Source of the DNA: DATMXT01 sp035560415
GTDB taxonomy: Bacteria; Bacillota; Clostridia; Oscillospirales; Feifaniaceae
DNA length: 24,952 bases
Direction: 5' to 3'
NCBI GenBank assembly: GCA_035560415.1
Contig: DATMZG010000049.1
Span: forward strand, 1 to 24,952
The first letter of the stretch is position 1. Every line of letters starts with the position of its first letter. Below, piece after piece: positions 1-6,766 of the stretch. The translations under genes were made by a program, and so were the position numbers. The notes under the pieces were generated by a model. The model did not search any database and was not told where the DNA came from. It saw only the letters and a list, made by a program, of their open reading frames with translations.

Positions 1-140
1 TCGGCTTCACCGAGCTGCTCCCGCCCGACAAGGTCAAGCACACTGCCGAGAAGAAGCTGGGCAAAAAGCGCCCGCAGCTGGTCCCGATCAACAACGCCGC
101 GTTCGACAAGGGCATGGAAGTCGGCAAGGCCGCGAAATAA
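1..140 (+). CDS. 2-oxoacid:ferredoxin oxidoreductase gamma subunit, C-terminal end only
   Basis: The window opens inside a reading frame (first full codon at base 3) that ends at TAA 138-140. The visible 45 residues are hydrophilic and lysine-rich, with a VPIN motif followed by an F-x-x-G-M-E-x-G helix. This resembles the tail of gamma subunits of 2-oxoacid:ferredoxin oxidoreductases, which close with a conserved proline/asparagine segment and a short helix. The gene is followed after 60 bases by the delta ferredoxin and then by alpha and beta subunits, which is the main support for the call. The catalytic body lies outside the window, so substrate class cannot be read here. The identity is partly inferred from neighbours. 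Confidence 0.6.
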   Translation, partial: GFTELLPPDKVKHTAEKKLGKKRPQLVPINNAAFDKGMEVGKAAK

Positions 141-200
141 ACGCTGCTTGTCCCAAAAACCCAAACGGCAAACATTTTTGCTCCGAAGGAGGATATTAAC

Positions 201-404
201 ATGCCCAAAGTGGAAATCCGCGCCGAAAGCTGCAAATCCTGCCTGTACTGCGTCAACGTCTGCCCGAAAAAAGTGTTGGCGGAAGGCAAACACGTCAACT
301 CCAAAGGGTACCTCTATGTCGTCCCCGTGAACCCGGAAGCCTGCATCGGCTGCAAAATGTGCGCCGAGATGTGCCCGGACGCGGCAATTGAAATTTATAA
401 GTAA
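201..404 (+). CDS. 2x[4Fe-4S] ferredoxin, delta subunit of 2-oxoacid oxidoreductase
   Basis: This 67-residue protein has two complete C-x2-C-x2-C-x3-C-P motifs, at Cys11/14/17/21 and Cys48/51/54/58, each binding one [4Fe-4S] cluster. Proteins of this size and spacing are the delta (ferredoxin-like) subunit of four-subunit 2-oxoacid:ferredoxin oxidoreductases. They pass electrons from the beta-subunit cluster to soluble ferredoxin. The start is ATG 201, preceded by GAAGGAGGATATTAAC. It sits between the gamma subunit and two alpha/beta pairs, and only one delta gene is visible for both pairs. A free-standing ferredoxin is possible but unlikely in this context. Confidence 0.9.
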   Translation: MPKVEIRAESCKSCLYCVNVCPKKVLAEGKHVNSKGYLYVVPVNPEACIGCKMCAEMCPDAAIEIYK

Positions 405-416
405 GGGGGTACGTCA

Positions 417-1508
417 ATGGACCGGACCTTTATGAAGGGGAGCGAGGCCATTGCGGAGGCGGCCATAAGGGCCGGCTGCCGCTTCTTCGCGGGATACCCC
501 ATTACGCCACAAAATGAAATTCCCGAATATTTCTCCCGCAGGATGCCGGAAGTTGGCGGCGTCTTTGTGCAGGGCGAGTCCGAAGTGGCCTCGGTCAACA
601 TGGTCATGGGCTCCTCCGCCACCGGCACGAGAGCCATGACCTCGTCCTCCTCCTGCGGAATTTCTCTCAAGACCGAGGGCATCTCCTACATCGCGCAGGG
701 CAAGCTACCGTCGGTCATCGTCTCGGTCATGCGCGGCGGCCCCGGCGTCGGCTCCATTCAGCCGGCCCAGCAGGACTACTTCCAGGCCACCAAAGCCATG
801 GGCAACGGCGGATTCCATACGCTGGTCTATGCCCCCGCCACGCTGCAGGAGGCCATTGACACCATGAGTCTGGCCTTCGACAAGGCCGAGCAGTACCGCT
901 TCCCCGTCGTCGTGCTCATTGACGGCTTTACGGCCGTCATGATGGAGCCGGTGGCGCTGCCCCCCATGAAGACCGACGAGGAGATCGCCGCCATCTACGC
1001 CAAAAACGACGAGTGGTCGGCCACCGGCAAAAAGCACAAGGACGACCCGCTGCGCCATGTCCTGTTCGGGGATGGCGCAAAGCGCGGGACGCTCCAGACC
1101 CAGAACCGCACCGACGAGGCCATGTACGAGACCTGGGCCGAAAAAGAAGTGCAGGTCGAGGAGTACATGCTCGAGGACGCCGAGGTCGTCATCGCGGCCT
1201 ACGGCATCTCGGCCCGCATTGCCAAGGCCGCCATTGAGGAGCTGCGCTCCGAGGGATACAAAATCGGCATGATCCGGCCCATCACGGTCTACCCCTTCCC
1301 TTACGAGAACTTTGAGAAGCTCGACATGGGAGGCAAGGTCAAAGGCATTCTCGACTGCGAGCTCTCCATTCCGGCCCAGATGATTGAGGACGTGAGGCTT
1401 GCCGTCGGCCGCAAGGCCAACATCAGGACCTGCCTGCGCTCGGGCGGAGAGATTTTAAGCCGCACCGAAATCGTCGAAGCGGCCAAAGCCATGTTCGAGA
1501 ATAAGTAA
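417..1508 (+). CDS. vorB: 2-oxoacid:ferredoxin oxidoreductase alpha subunit, copy 1 (VorB-like)
   Basis: A 363-residue alpha subunit that, with beta, gamma and delta, oxidatively decarboxylates a 2-oxoacid to acyl-CoA and reduces ferredoxin in the cytoplasm. The N-terminal pyrimidine-binding TPP domain carries GYPITPQNEIPEY at about residues 26-38, the alpha-subunit signature. It is followed by GESEVASVNM (the conserved glutamate region), an MTSSSS loop, RGGPG and QQDYFQATK. The C-terminal transketolase-like domain has the YGxSARIA and RPITVYPFP motifs. These match the VorB type, usually annotated as 3-methyl-2-oxobutanoate dehydrogenase. Start ATG 417 has AAGGGGG upstream. The gene ends 13 bases before its beta partner and is paralogous to the gene at 2296. 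The substrate (branched-chain 2-oxoacid versus 2-oxoglutarate) is inferred from family resemblance. Confidence 0.88.
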   Translation: MDRTFMKGSEAIAEAAIRAGCRFFAGYPITPQNEIPEYFSRRMPEVGGVFVQGESEVASVNMVMGSSATGTRAMTSSSSCGISLKTEGISYIAQGKLPSVIVSVMRGGPGVGSIQPAQQDYFQATKAMGNGGFHTLVYAPATLQEAIDTMSLAFDKAEQYRFPVVVLIDGFTAVMMEPVALPPMKTDEEIAAIYAKNDEWSATGKKHKDDPLRHVLFGDGAKRGTLQTQNRTDEAMYETWAEKEVQVEEYMLEDAEVVIAAYGISARIAKAAIEELRSEGYKIGMIRPITVYPFPYENFEKLDMGGKVKGILDCELSIPAQMIEDVRLAVGRKANIRTCLRSGGEILSRTEIVEAAKAMFENK

Positions 1509-1521
1509 AGGAGGGGCAAAA

Positions 1522-2259
1522 ATGGAAAAAATCTACGAGAGATCTTCGGGTCTGATTCCGGGCGGAGTCACCGGCTTTTGCCCCGGATGCATGCACAGCA
1601 CCACCCATAAGCTTTTGGGCGAAGTCTTTGCCGAGCTTGGCATTGAGGGCGACGCCGTCTGCGTCTACGGCATCGGCTGCTGCTCTTTGGGGCGGCACAT
1701 GCTCAAAGCCAACGTCATGGGCGCCCCGCATGGGCGCGCCTGCGCCGTGGCCACCGGCATGAAGCGCTCCCGCCCCGGCAAAGTCATCTTTACCTATCAA
1801 GGCGACGGCGACCTCGCCTCCATCGGCCTCGCCGAGACCATGTCGGCGGCCAACCGCGGTGAGAACTTCACGGTCATTTTCGTCAACAACTCGACTTACG
1901 GCATGACTGGCGGCCAAATGGCCCCGACCACCTTAGTCGGCATGAAGGCGACGACGGCCCCGTCCGGCCGCGACCCCAAGCAGCACGGCTACCCGATTCA
2001 TATGTGCGAGCAGCTGGCGGGGCTCAAGGCGCCGGCCTATCTCGCCCGGGTCACCTGCACCACGCCCGCAAACATCAAAAAGGCCCGAGAGGCCATCAAA
2101 AAGGCCTTCCAGTATCAGTTGGACGGCAAGGGCTTCTCAATGGTCGAGATCATGTCCAACTGCCCGACCAACTGGGGTATCTCTCCGCTTGAGACCCTCG
2201 AGTTCATGAAGGAAAACACGCTCAAGGAGTATGAACTGGGCGAGTTCAGGGCGGTATAG
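1522..2259 (+). CDS. vorA: 2-oxoacid:ferredoxin oxidoreductase beta subunit, copy 1
   Basis: A 245-residue beta subunit that binds the TPP diphosphate and one [4Fe-4S] cluster. Visible motifs are FCPGC (Cys20, Cys23) and GIGCC (Cys53/54), which supply cluster ligands. GDGDLASIGL leads into an FVNNSTYGMTGGQ segment, forming the GDG...NN Mg-TPP motif. SNCPTNWG near the C-terminus holds a further conserved cysteine. Length is normal for the family. The start ATG 1522 follows AAAGGAGGGGC. It forms a pair with the alpha gene just upstream. The beta gene at 3381 opens with the same eight residues (MEKIYERS) and shares long identical runs, so the pair is an old tandem duplication. Confidence 0.88.
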   Translation: MEKIYERSSGLIPGGVTGFCPGCMHSTTHKLLGEVFAELGIEGDAVCVYGIGCCSLGRHMLKANVMGAPHGRACAVATGMKRSRPGKVIFTYQGDGDLASIGLAETMSAANRGENFTVIFVNNSTYGMTGGQMAPTTLVGMKATTAPSGRDPKQHGYPIHMCEQLAGLKAPAYLARVTCTTPANIKKAREAIKKAFQYQLDGKGFSMVEIMSNCPTNWGISPLETLEFMKENTLKEYELGEFRAV

Positions 2260-2295
2260 TTCAAACACTTGAAGAAAAGGAGGGGTGTATACACT

Positions 2296-3369
2296 ATGGC
2301 AAGAGAATTCATGAAAGGCAGCGAGGCCATCGCCGAAGCCGCCGTCCGGGCGGGCTGCCGCTTCTTTGCCGGTTACCCCATCACACCGCAAAACGAAATT
2401 CCCGAATATTTTGCCCGCAGACTGCCTGAAGTCGGCGGAACCTTCATTCAGGGCGAGAGCGAGATCGCATCGGTCAACATGCTGTACGGCGCAGGCTCCG
2501 GCGGCACCCGCTGCATGACCTCCTCGTCTTCCTGCGGCGTCGCCCTCAAGTCGGAGGGCATCTCCTATCTGGCTGCGGCCCGGTTCCCGGCCGTCATCTG
2601 CTCCGTGATGCGCGGCGGCCCCGGCTGCGGCGACATCAAGCCGGCCCAGCAGGACTATTTTCAGGCCACCAAGGCCTCCGGAAACGGAGGATTTCGCACC
2701 CTGGTCTACGCGCCGGCCACCGTGCAGGAGGCGACCGAGCTGCTGCCCCTGGCCTTTGACAAGGCCGAGGAGTACCGGTATCCCGTCATCGTGCTGGTCG
2801 ACGGTTTTATCGCCGTCATGATGGAGCCGGTCGAGCTGCCGAGAATGCGCACAGATGAAGAGGTCGCGGGCTATAAGAAGGCCAACGAGAAGTGGTCGAT
2901 CATCGCCCGCGCCGAGGGCGAGCCCAAGCGGATTCTGGGGCTCGAGTACGAGCCGTCGGTCATGGAGCAAAACCGCCGCGAGGAGAAGATGTACGAGCAC
3001 TGGAAGAAGACCGAGGTCATGTACGAGGAGTATCTGACTGCGGACGCCGAGGTCATTGTCACGGCCTACGGCACCTCCGCCCGCATCGCCCGCTCGGCTG
3101 TCGACGCGCTCCGGGACGAGGGGCATAAAGTCGGGCTCATCCGGCCAATCACCCTCTATCCCTTCCCGGTCGAGGCCTTTGAGAAGCTCGATTACGGCAA
3201 GCTGAAAGGCATTCTCGTGGCCGAGATGTCCATTCCCGCGCAGTACGCGGAGGATGTCGACTACGTGGTCAGAAAGCGCACGCCCATTACAACCGTGCTC
3301 ACCTCCGGCGGCGTCATTTTGACCCGTGCGGAGATCATCGACGCCATCCGTGCGATTTTCAACAAGTGA
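2296..3369 (+). CDS. vorB: 2-oxoacid:ferredoxin oxidoreductase alpha subunit, copy 2 (VorB-like)
   Basis: A second alpha subunit of 357 residues, with GYPITPQNEIPEY, GESEIASVNM, MTSSSSCG, RGGPGCGDIKPAQQDYFQATK and RPITLYPFP in the same order as copy 1. I place the start at ATG 2296 because AAAAGGAGGGG lies just upstream. The longer in-frame start at 2269 would place that ribosome binding site inside the coding region. The copies are very alike in the TPP core but differ strongly at about residues 180-225, where copy 2 has a shorter, unrelated stretch, and in the last 70 residues. This implies different substrate preference or regulation rather than a recent duplication. It overlaps nothing and is followed 11 bases later by its beta partner. 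Confidence 0.87.
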   Translation: MAREFMKGSEAIAEAAVRAGCRFFAGYPITPQNEIPEYFARRLPEVGGTFIQGESEIASVNMLYGAGSGGTRCMTSSSSCGVALKSEGISYLAAARFPAVICSVMRGGPGCGDIKPAQQDYFQATKASGNGGFRTLVYAPATVQEATELLPLAFDKAEEYRYPVIVLVDGFIAVMMEPVELPRMRTDEEVAGYKKANEKWSIIARAEGEPKRILGLEYEPSVMEQNRREEKMYEHWKKTEVMYEEYLTADAEVIVTAYGTSARIARSAVDALRDEGHKVGLIRPITLYPFPVEAFEKLDYGKLKGILVAEMSIPAQYAEDVDYVVRKRTPITTVLTSGGVILTRAEIIDAIRAIFNK

Positions 3370-3380
3370 GGGGGATAACG

Positions 3381-4145
3381 ATGGAAAAAATTTATGAGAG
3401 ATCCCCGGTCCTGTCTCCGGATGCCGTCTCCGGGTTTTGCCCCGGCTGTTTCCACAGCACCATTCACAAAATTTTCGCTGAGGTCTTCGATGAGATGGGG
3501 CTCGGAAAGTCACCCATCTGCGTCTACGGCATCGGCTGCTGCGGCAACGGAACTTTTTATCACGACTTGAACTCGATGGAGACGGCCCACGGCCGCGCCG
3601 CCGCCGTTGCGACGGCCCTCAAGCGCACCAACCCCGACCGCGTCGTCTTCAGCTACCAGGGCGACGGCGACTTGGCCGCCATCGGCCTGTCCGAGACCAT
3701 CTATGCCGCAAACCGCGGCGAGAACATCACGGTCATTTTCGTCAACAACGGCACCTACGGCATGACCGGCGGCCAGATGGCCCCGACCACCCTGGTCGGC
3801 CAGAAGGCCACGACCGCGCCCAAGGGGCGCGACCCCGAGGAAGTCGGCTATCCGCTGCACATTCCGGAGCTCTTAAACTCCCTCAAAACGCCCTACTATC
3901 TGGCCAGAGTCACCTGCACCACCCCCGCCAACATCAAAAAGGCCAAGGCGGCCTTAAAAAAGGCCATTCAGTACCAGATTGACGGCAAGGGGTATTCCAT
4001 GGTAGAGTTTTTGTGCAACTGCCCCACCAACTGGGGAATGACGCCGCTCGAGTCCATGGACTATATCAACGAGACCGTCATGAAGGAGTATCCGCTCGGC
4101 GTCATTCGGGATAAGGGCGAAGAGGAAGCAAAAAAAGAGAAATAA
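3381..4145 (+). CDS. vorA: 2-oxoacid:ferredoxin oxidoreductase beta subunit, copy 2
   Basis: A 254-residue TPP-binding beta subunit with FCPGC, GIGCC, a GDGDLAAIGL motif and a FVNNGTYGMTGGQ motif. ATG 3381 is chosen as start: it aligns with copy 1 (both begin MEKIYERS) and has GAGGGGG upstream, whereas a GTG at 3366 lies in the end of the previous gene. It differs from copy 1 by a longer charged tail (about ten extra residues rich in E and K) and by the segment after GIGCC, where it reads GNGTFYHDLN instead of SLGRHMLKAN. It is the last oxidoreductase gene of the block. Confidence 0.87.
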   Translation: MEKIYERSPVLSPDAVSGFCPGCFHSTIHKIFAEVFDEMGLGKSPICVYGIGCCGNGTFYHDLNSMETAHGRAAAVATALKRTNPDRVVFSYQGDGDLAAIGLSETIYAANRGENITVIFVNNGTYGMTGGQMAPTTLVGQKATTAPKGRDPEEVGYPLHIPELLNSLKTPYYLARVTCTTPANIKKAKAALKKAIQYQIDGKGYSMVEFLCNCPTNWGMTPLESMDYINETVMKEYPLGVIRDKGEEEAKKEK

Positions 4146-4280
4146 CCCTTCCGGCGGGACGGCCGGTGCACCTTTTGCCCCGCCCGGCGCTGCCATAAAC
4201 CGGCACAGACTTTCCCGCATATTCCGCCGCTTTGCAGCCGGCGGAGTATAGATACTTTTCAGAGAGAAAGAGGAGAACAC

Positions 4281-5579
4281 ATGTCGAAATTCACGGAGAT
4301 GTACAAATCCAAAGTGATGTCTGCCGAGGAGGCGCTGAAGCAGATTCCGGACAAGGCGCTGATTGCCACCGGCTTTTCGGCCCTTGAGCCCCGCACCTGT
4401 CTGGAAAAACTCCACACCATCTACGACAGGATCAACGAGGTGTCCCTGTATGGCGGCGGCGGCGGCGACTACGAGTATGTCAAAGAGCCCTATATCGATA
4501 AGTTCTTTGTCACCACCAACTTTTACGGCGGCCTGACCCGCAAGCTCCACCCCACGGGCCACGCCTCCCTCATCCCCATGCACCTGCATGCCTGCTACAC
4601 CCGGTACTACGACGTCAACAAGCCCAATGTCATCATCACCTCGGGCACGCCCATGGATAAGCACGGCTACTTCAACCTGTCGCTGGGCGGCTGGGAGAAG
4701 GCCTTCCTGCCCACGGCCGACGTCGTCATCGTCGAGGTCGTCAAAGACATGCCCAAGGTGGCCAGCGAGTATGAAGTTCACATCTCGCAGGTCACGGCTG
4801 TCGTCGAGACCGACCGCTCCACCCCCGGTTTTGACCCCGGTGTCCTGACCGACGTCGACAAGGCCATCGGCGCCAACGTCGCCGCCCTTGTCAAGGACGG
4901 CTCCACGATTCAGCTCGGCATCGGCGCCGTGCCGGACGCCGTCGCCATGGCCTTTATGGACAAGAAGCACCTCGGCGTCCACACCGAGATGGTCACCTCC
5001 TCCCTGGCCGCGCTGGCCGAGGCCGGCGTCATCGACGGCTCCAAGAAGACGCTGCACCCGGGCAAGCTCATCGGCTCCTTCGCCAACGGCTCGCGCGCCC
5101 TGTACGACTTCATGGACGAGAACCCCACGATTTACATGCGGCCGACCTTCTACGTCAACGACCCGTGGGTCATCGCCCAAAACGACAACATGGTCTCCAT
5201 CAACACCTGCATTGAGGTCGACCTGGTCGGCCAGATCTCCTCCGAGTCAATCGGCCCCCGCCAGTTCTCCGGCACCGGCGGCCAAAACGACTTCGCCGAG
5301 GGCGCCATCCACTCCAAGAACGGAATGTCCATCATCGCAATGGCCTCGGCCGGCACCAAGAAGGACGGCACCAACTTCTCCAAAATCAAGTCCATGCTGA
5401 CCCCCGGCGCCATCGTCACCATGAGCCGCAACAACATCGACTACATCGTCACCGAGTACGGCGTAGCCCCCATGAAGGCCCGCACCATCCGGGACCGCGT
5501 CAACAACCTCATCGCCATCGCCCACCCCGACTTCAGGGCCTCGCTGCGCGAAGAGGCGAACAAGCTGATGCTCTGGTAA
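4281..5579 (+). CDS. Acetyl-CoA hydrolase/transferase family CoA-transferase
   Basis: A 432-residue CoA-transferase of the family that includes butyryl-CoA:acetate CoA-transferase and 4-hydroxybutyrate CoA-transferase (AbfT/Cat2). These enzymes move CoA from an acyl-CoA to acetate or another acid through a glutamyl-CoA thioester. The family glutamate is seen in LGVHTEMVTSS at Glu236, very near the position reported for AbfT. The CoA-binding loop LGIGAVPDAVA precedes it, and the FSGTGGQNDFAEGA motif (about residue 330) and an EYGVAPMKARTIRDR segment follow. Start ATG 4281 has AAAGAGGAG upstream. Its place after two 2-oxoacid oxidoreductases suggests it handles their acyl-CoA product, for example releasing isobutyrate, isovalerate or butyrate. 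The exact acyl group cannot be read from sequence. Confidence 0.85.
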   Translation: MSKFTEMYKSKVMSAEEALKQIPDKALIATGFSALEPRTCLEKLHTIYDRINEVSLYGGGGGDYEYVKEPYIDKFFVTTNFYGGLTRKLHPTGHASLIPMHLHACYTRYYDVNKPNVIITSGTPMDKHGYFNLSLGGWEKAFLPTADVVIVEVVKDMPKVASEYEVHISQVTAVVETDRSTPGFDPGVLTDVDKAIGANVAALVKDGSTIQLGIGAVPDAVAMAFMDKKHLGVHTEMVTSSLAALAEAGVIDGSKKTLHPGKLIGSFANGSRALYDFMDENPTIYMRPTFYVNDPWVIAQNDNMVSINTCIEVDLVGQISSESIGPRQFSGTGGQNDFAEGAIHSKNGMSIIAMASAGTKKDGTNFSKIKSMLTPGAIVTMSRNNIDYIVTEYGVAPMKARTIRDRVNNLIAIAHPDFRASLREEANKLMLW

Positions 5580-5580
5580 A

Positions 5581-5820
5581 ATGAGACTCGACAAATATCT
5601 CAAGGTTTCCCGCATCATCAAGCGCCGCACCGTCGCAAACGAGGCGGCGTCAGGGGAGCGGGTGACGGTCAATGGCCGGACAGTCAAGCCAGCCTATGAC
5701 GTGAAGCCCGGCGACATCATTGAAATCACTTTCGGCGAGCGGTCCCTCAAAGTCGAGGTGCTCGCAACGCCGGAGGTCGTCCGCAAGGACGACGCGACGG
5801 CGCTCTACAAGGTCTTATAA
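5581..5820 (+). CDS. rqcP: RqcP, S4-domain ribosome quality control factor (YabO)
   Basis: A 79-residue protein that is a single S4 RNA-binding domain: MRLDKYLKVSRIIKRR opening, VxVNGRxVKP in the middle and DVKPGDIIEI near the end. This matches RqcP (B. subtilis YabO; Hsp15 relatives), which binds 50S subunits with RqcH and drives alanine tailing of stalled nascent chains. The ATG begins one base after the TAA of the CoA-transferase gene with no clear ribosome binding site between, so translation may depend on re-initiation. In many Firmicutes this gene sits directly before yabP, but here yabP is about 13.7 kb away. A perfect hairpin terminator follows immediately. Confidence 0.88.
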   Translation: MRLDKYLKVSRIIKRRTVANEAASGERVTVNGRTVKPAYDVKPGDIIEITFGERSLKVEVLATPEVVRKDDATALYKVL

Positions 5821-5854
5821 AACAAAGCCGCCCCTGCAGGGGCGGCTTTGTTTT
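5821..5854. terminator. Bidirectional rho-independent terminator
   Basis: A perfect 14-bp inverted repeat (5821-5834 with 5839-5852), built round CCCC-TGCA-GGGG and flanked by A-rich and T-rich ends. It starts at the stop codon of rqcP and lies just before the end of the minus-strand gene at 5861, so it can serve both convergent transcripts. Confidence 0.9.
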
Positions 5855-5860
5855 ATCTTC

Positions 5861-6190
5861 TCACTTGTTTTCGTACATCTCAAGCAGCGCGTCGACTTCA
5901 GCCGCAAATTCGGCCGGCGTCTCGCCCTCTTTTTGGCGGATGGTCTCGAACACCTCAAACTTAAAGGCCTGCGGGCCGTATTGCTTCCACTCCTCCGCGA
6001 GCTTTAGGTAGGAGCAGGAGTTTGTCGCCTGCGAGAACAAAAAGCGGTTCTCCGCCCCTTTGATGTCGCGGGTCGCCATGAGCAGCCGGCTGCCGGTGAC
6101 GGTGTTGGTAATGGCGCAAACGCCGCCCGCCTTTTTCGCGTCGCTGGCCTTGTAGCTCGCCGTCAGCTCACGCCTGCGGTCTTTTTCCAT
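5861..6190 (-). CDS. GIY-YIG-like protein with degenerate active site
   Basis: A 109-residue protein. Its start (MEKDRRRELTASYK) and its middle (ITNTVTGS ... NRFLF ... LAEEWKQYGPQAFKFEVFE) resemble a family of short GIY-YIG proteins found beside other genes in Firmicutes. Those usually read G-V-Y-x-I-x-N ... Y/F-I-G-S ... L-x-x-D-W-x-x-Y/F-G-x-x-x-F-x-F-x-V. Here the two signature tripeptides have become GVC and MAT, losing both tyrosines, so nuclease activity is doubtful. The ATG lies inside the upstream gene (23-base overlap) with GGAGG eight bases before it, so the two proteins are probably made together. The family call rests on recall of the pattern, not a search. Confidence 0.6.
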   Translation of the reverse strand: MEKDRRRELTASYKASDAKKAGGVCAITNTVTGSRLLMATRDIKGAENRFLFSQATNSCSYLKLAEEWKQYGPQAFKFEVFETIRQKEGETPAEFAAEVDALLEMYENK

Positions 6191-6662
6191 AGCCCATGTC
6201 CTCCAGCAGCATTGTGAGGGTGGACAGCCGCTCGCCCAGAAGCTCGTCGTCCTTGGCGACGGCCGCCAGCAGCAGCTTCATGTCCTCGTCAAGGTTTTCA
6301 TTGTCGGTACACAGCGCCACGGTCATGGCGCCGCCCTGAAGCCCCACCCGGTCAATTTCCGGGTGTCCCTTGTCGTAGAGGTGATAGGCCTCGCGCAGAT
6401 AACCGAGTGAGCGCACCGTGAAAATGGCGAGGTCGAGCACCCGGTGAATGGGCAGCTCCTCCGACTGGCGGGACCACTTGCCGCCGGTGTGCCGCCAAAC
6501 TTTTGCCGAAGCGTCGACCTTGCCGCGGTCGTTCCACTGGGCAAGGCCGACCGAAAGCCCCTGCACGTCGGTCGCGCCGGCGCTGCGGCCGTCGACCGCG
6601 GCGTAGTCGGGGCTGATGATGACGGGCTTGTGTTTTAAAAGAGTCGGGATTTTTTCTGACAT
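6168..6662 (-). CDS. DUF6530-like protein of unknown function
   Basis: A 164-residue protein with no signal peptide or membrane segment. It begins MSEKIPTLLKHKPVIISPDY and carries VDGRSAGATDVQGLSVGLAQW, KVWRHTGGKWSRQSEELP and HRVLDLAIF. I associate this pattern with the DUF6530 family of Firmicutes, which has no known role; that link is from memory and uncertain. The start at ATG 6662 is preceded by GCGGAGGC, whose bases belong to one arm of the 51-base palindrome upstream. It is co-transcribed with, and overlaps, the GIY-YIG-like gene downstream, and has its own consensus promoter. Confidence 0.6.
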   Translation of the reverse strand: MSEKIPTLLKHKPVIISPDYAAVDGRSAGATDVQGLSVGLAQWNDRGKVDASAKVWRHTGGKWSRQSEELPIHRVLDLAIFTVRSLGYLREAYHLYDKGHPEIDRVGLQGGAMTVALCTDNENLDEDMKLLLAAVAKDDELLGERLSTLTMLLEDMGYGKRPQA

Positions 6663-6668
6663 GGGGAA

Positions 6669-6719
6669 GCCTCCGCAGTTTATAAATTAGTAATTTACTA
6701 AATTATAAACTGCGGAGGC
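6669..6719. promoter_or_regulatory. 51-base near-perfect palindrome, candidate operator
   Basis: Two 25-base arms (6669-6693 and 6695-6719) are complementary at 24 of 25 positions round a single central T; the only mismatch is A6686/A6702. The outer ends are GC-rich (GCCTCCGCAG) and the centre is AT-rich (TTAGTAATTTACTAA). The palindrome covers part of the spacer, the -10 box and the expected start site of the minus-strand promoter, and reaches the ribosome binding site of the gene at 6662. Its symmetry suggests binding of a dimeric repressor. Read-through RNA from the gene at 6767-7240 would instead fold into a hairpin hiding the GGAGG. Confidence 0.7.
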
Positions 6720-6730
6720 GCTTTTGTCAA
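6702..6730 (-). promoter_or_regulatory. Consensus sigma-A promoter for the DUF6530/GIY-YIG pair
   Basis: On the minus strand TTGACA (6730-6725), a 17-base spacer and TATAAT (6707-6702) form a perfect consensus promoter. The expected start is near 6695, at the centre of the palindrome, about 33 bases before the ATG. So strong a promoter under a long palindrome points to a gene pair that is usually repressed. Confidence 0.8.
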
Positions 6731-6766
6731 GTCATAATTCTTCCTATGGTTGTGTTGTGTTGTGCG

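Noticed and set aside
2137..3513. Long minus-strand frame (about 458 codons) opposite the second alpha subunit gene
   Set aside because: It mirrors a well-identified gene, lacks a ribosome binding site and reads as low-complexity G/D/H/R-rich protein. In GC-rich genes the antisense frame is often open. The same holds for 3954-5180 and 23838-24854.
4224..4255. Hairpin CCGCCG/CGGCGG and the small palindrome GTATAGATAC before the CoA-transferase gene, as terminator or operator
   Set aside because: The stem is only 6 bp, no T run follows, and no promoter could be fitted. It was not strong enough to list.
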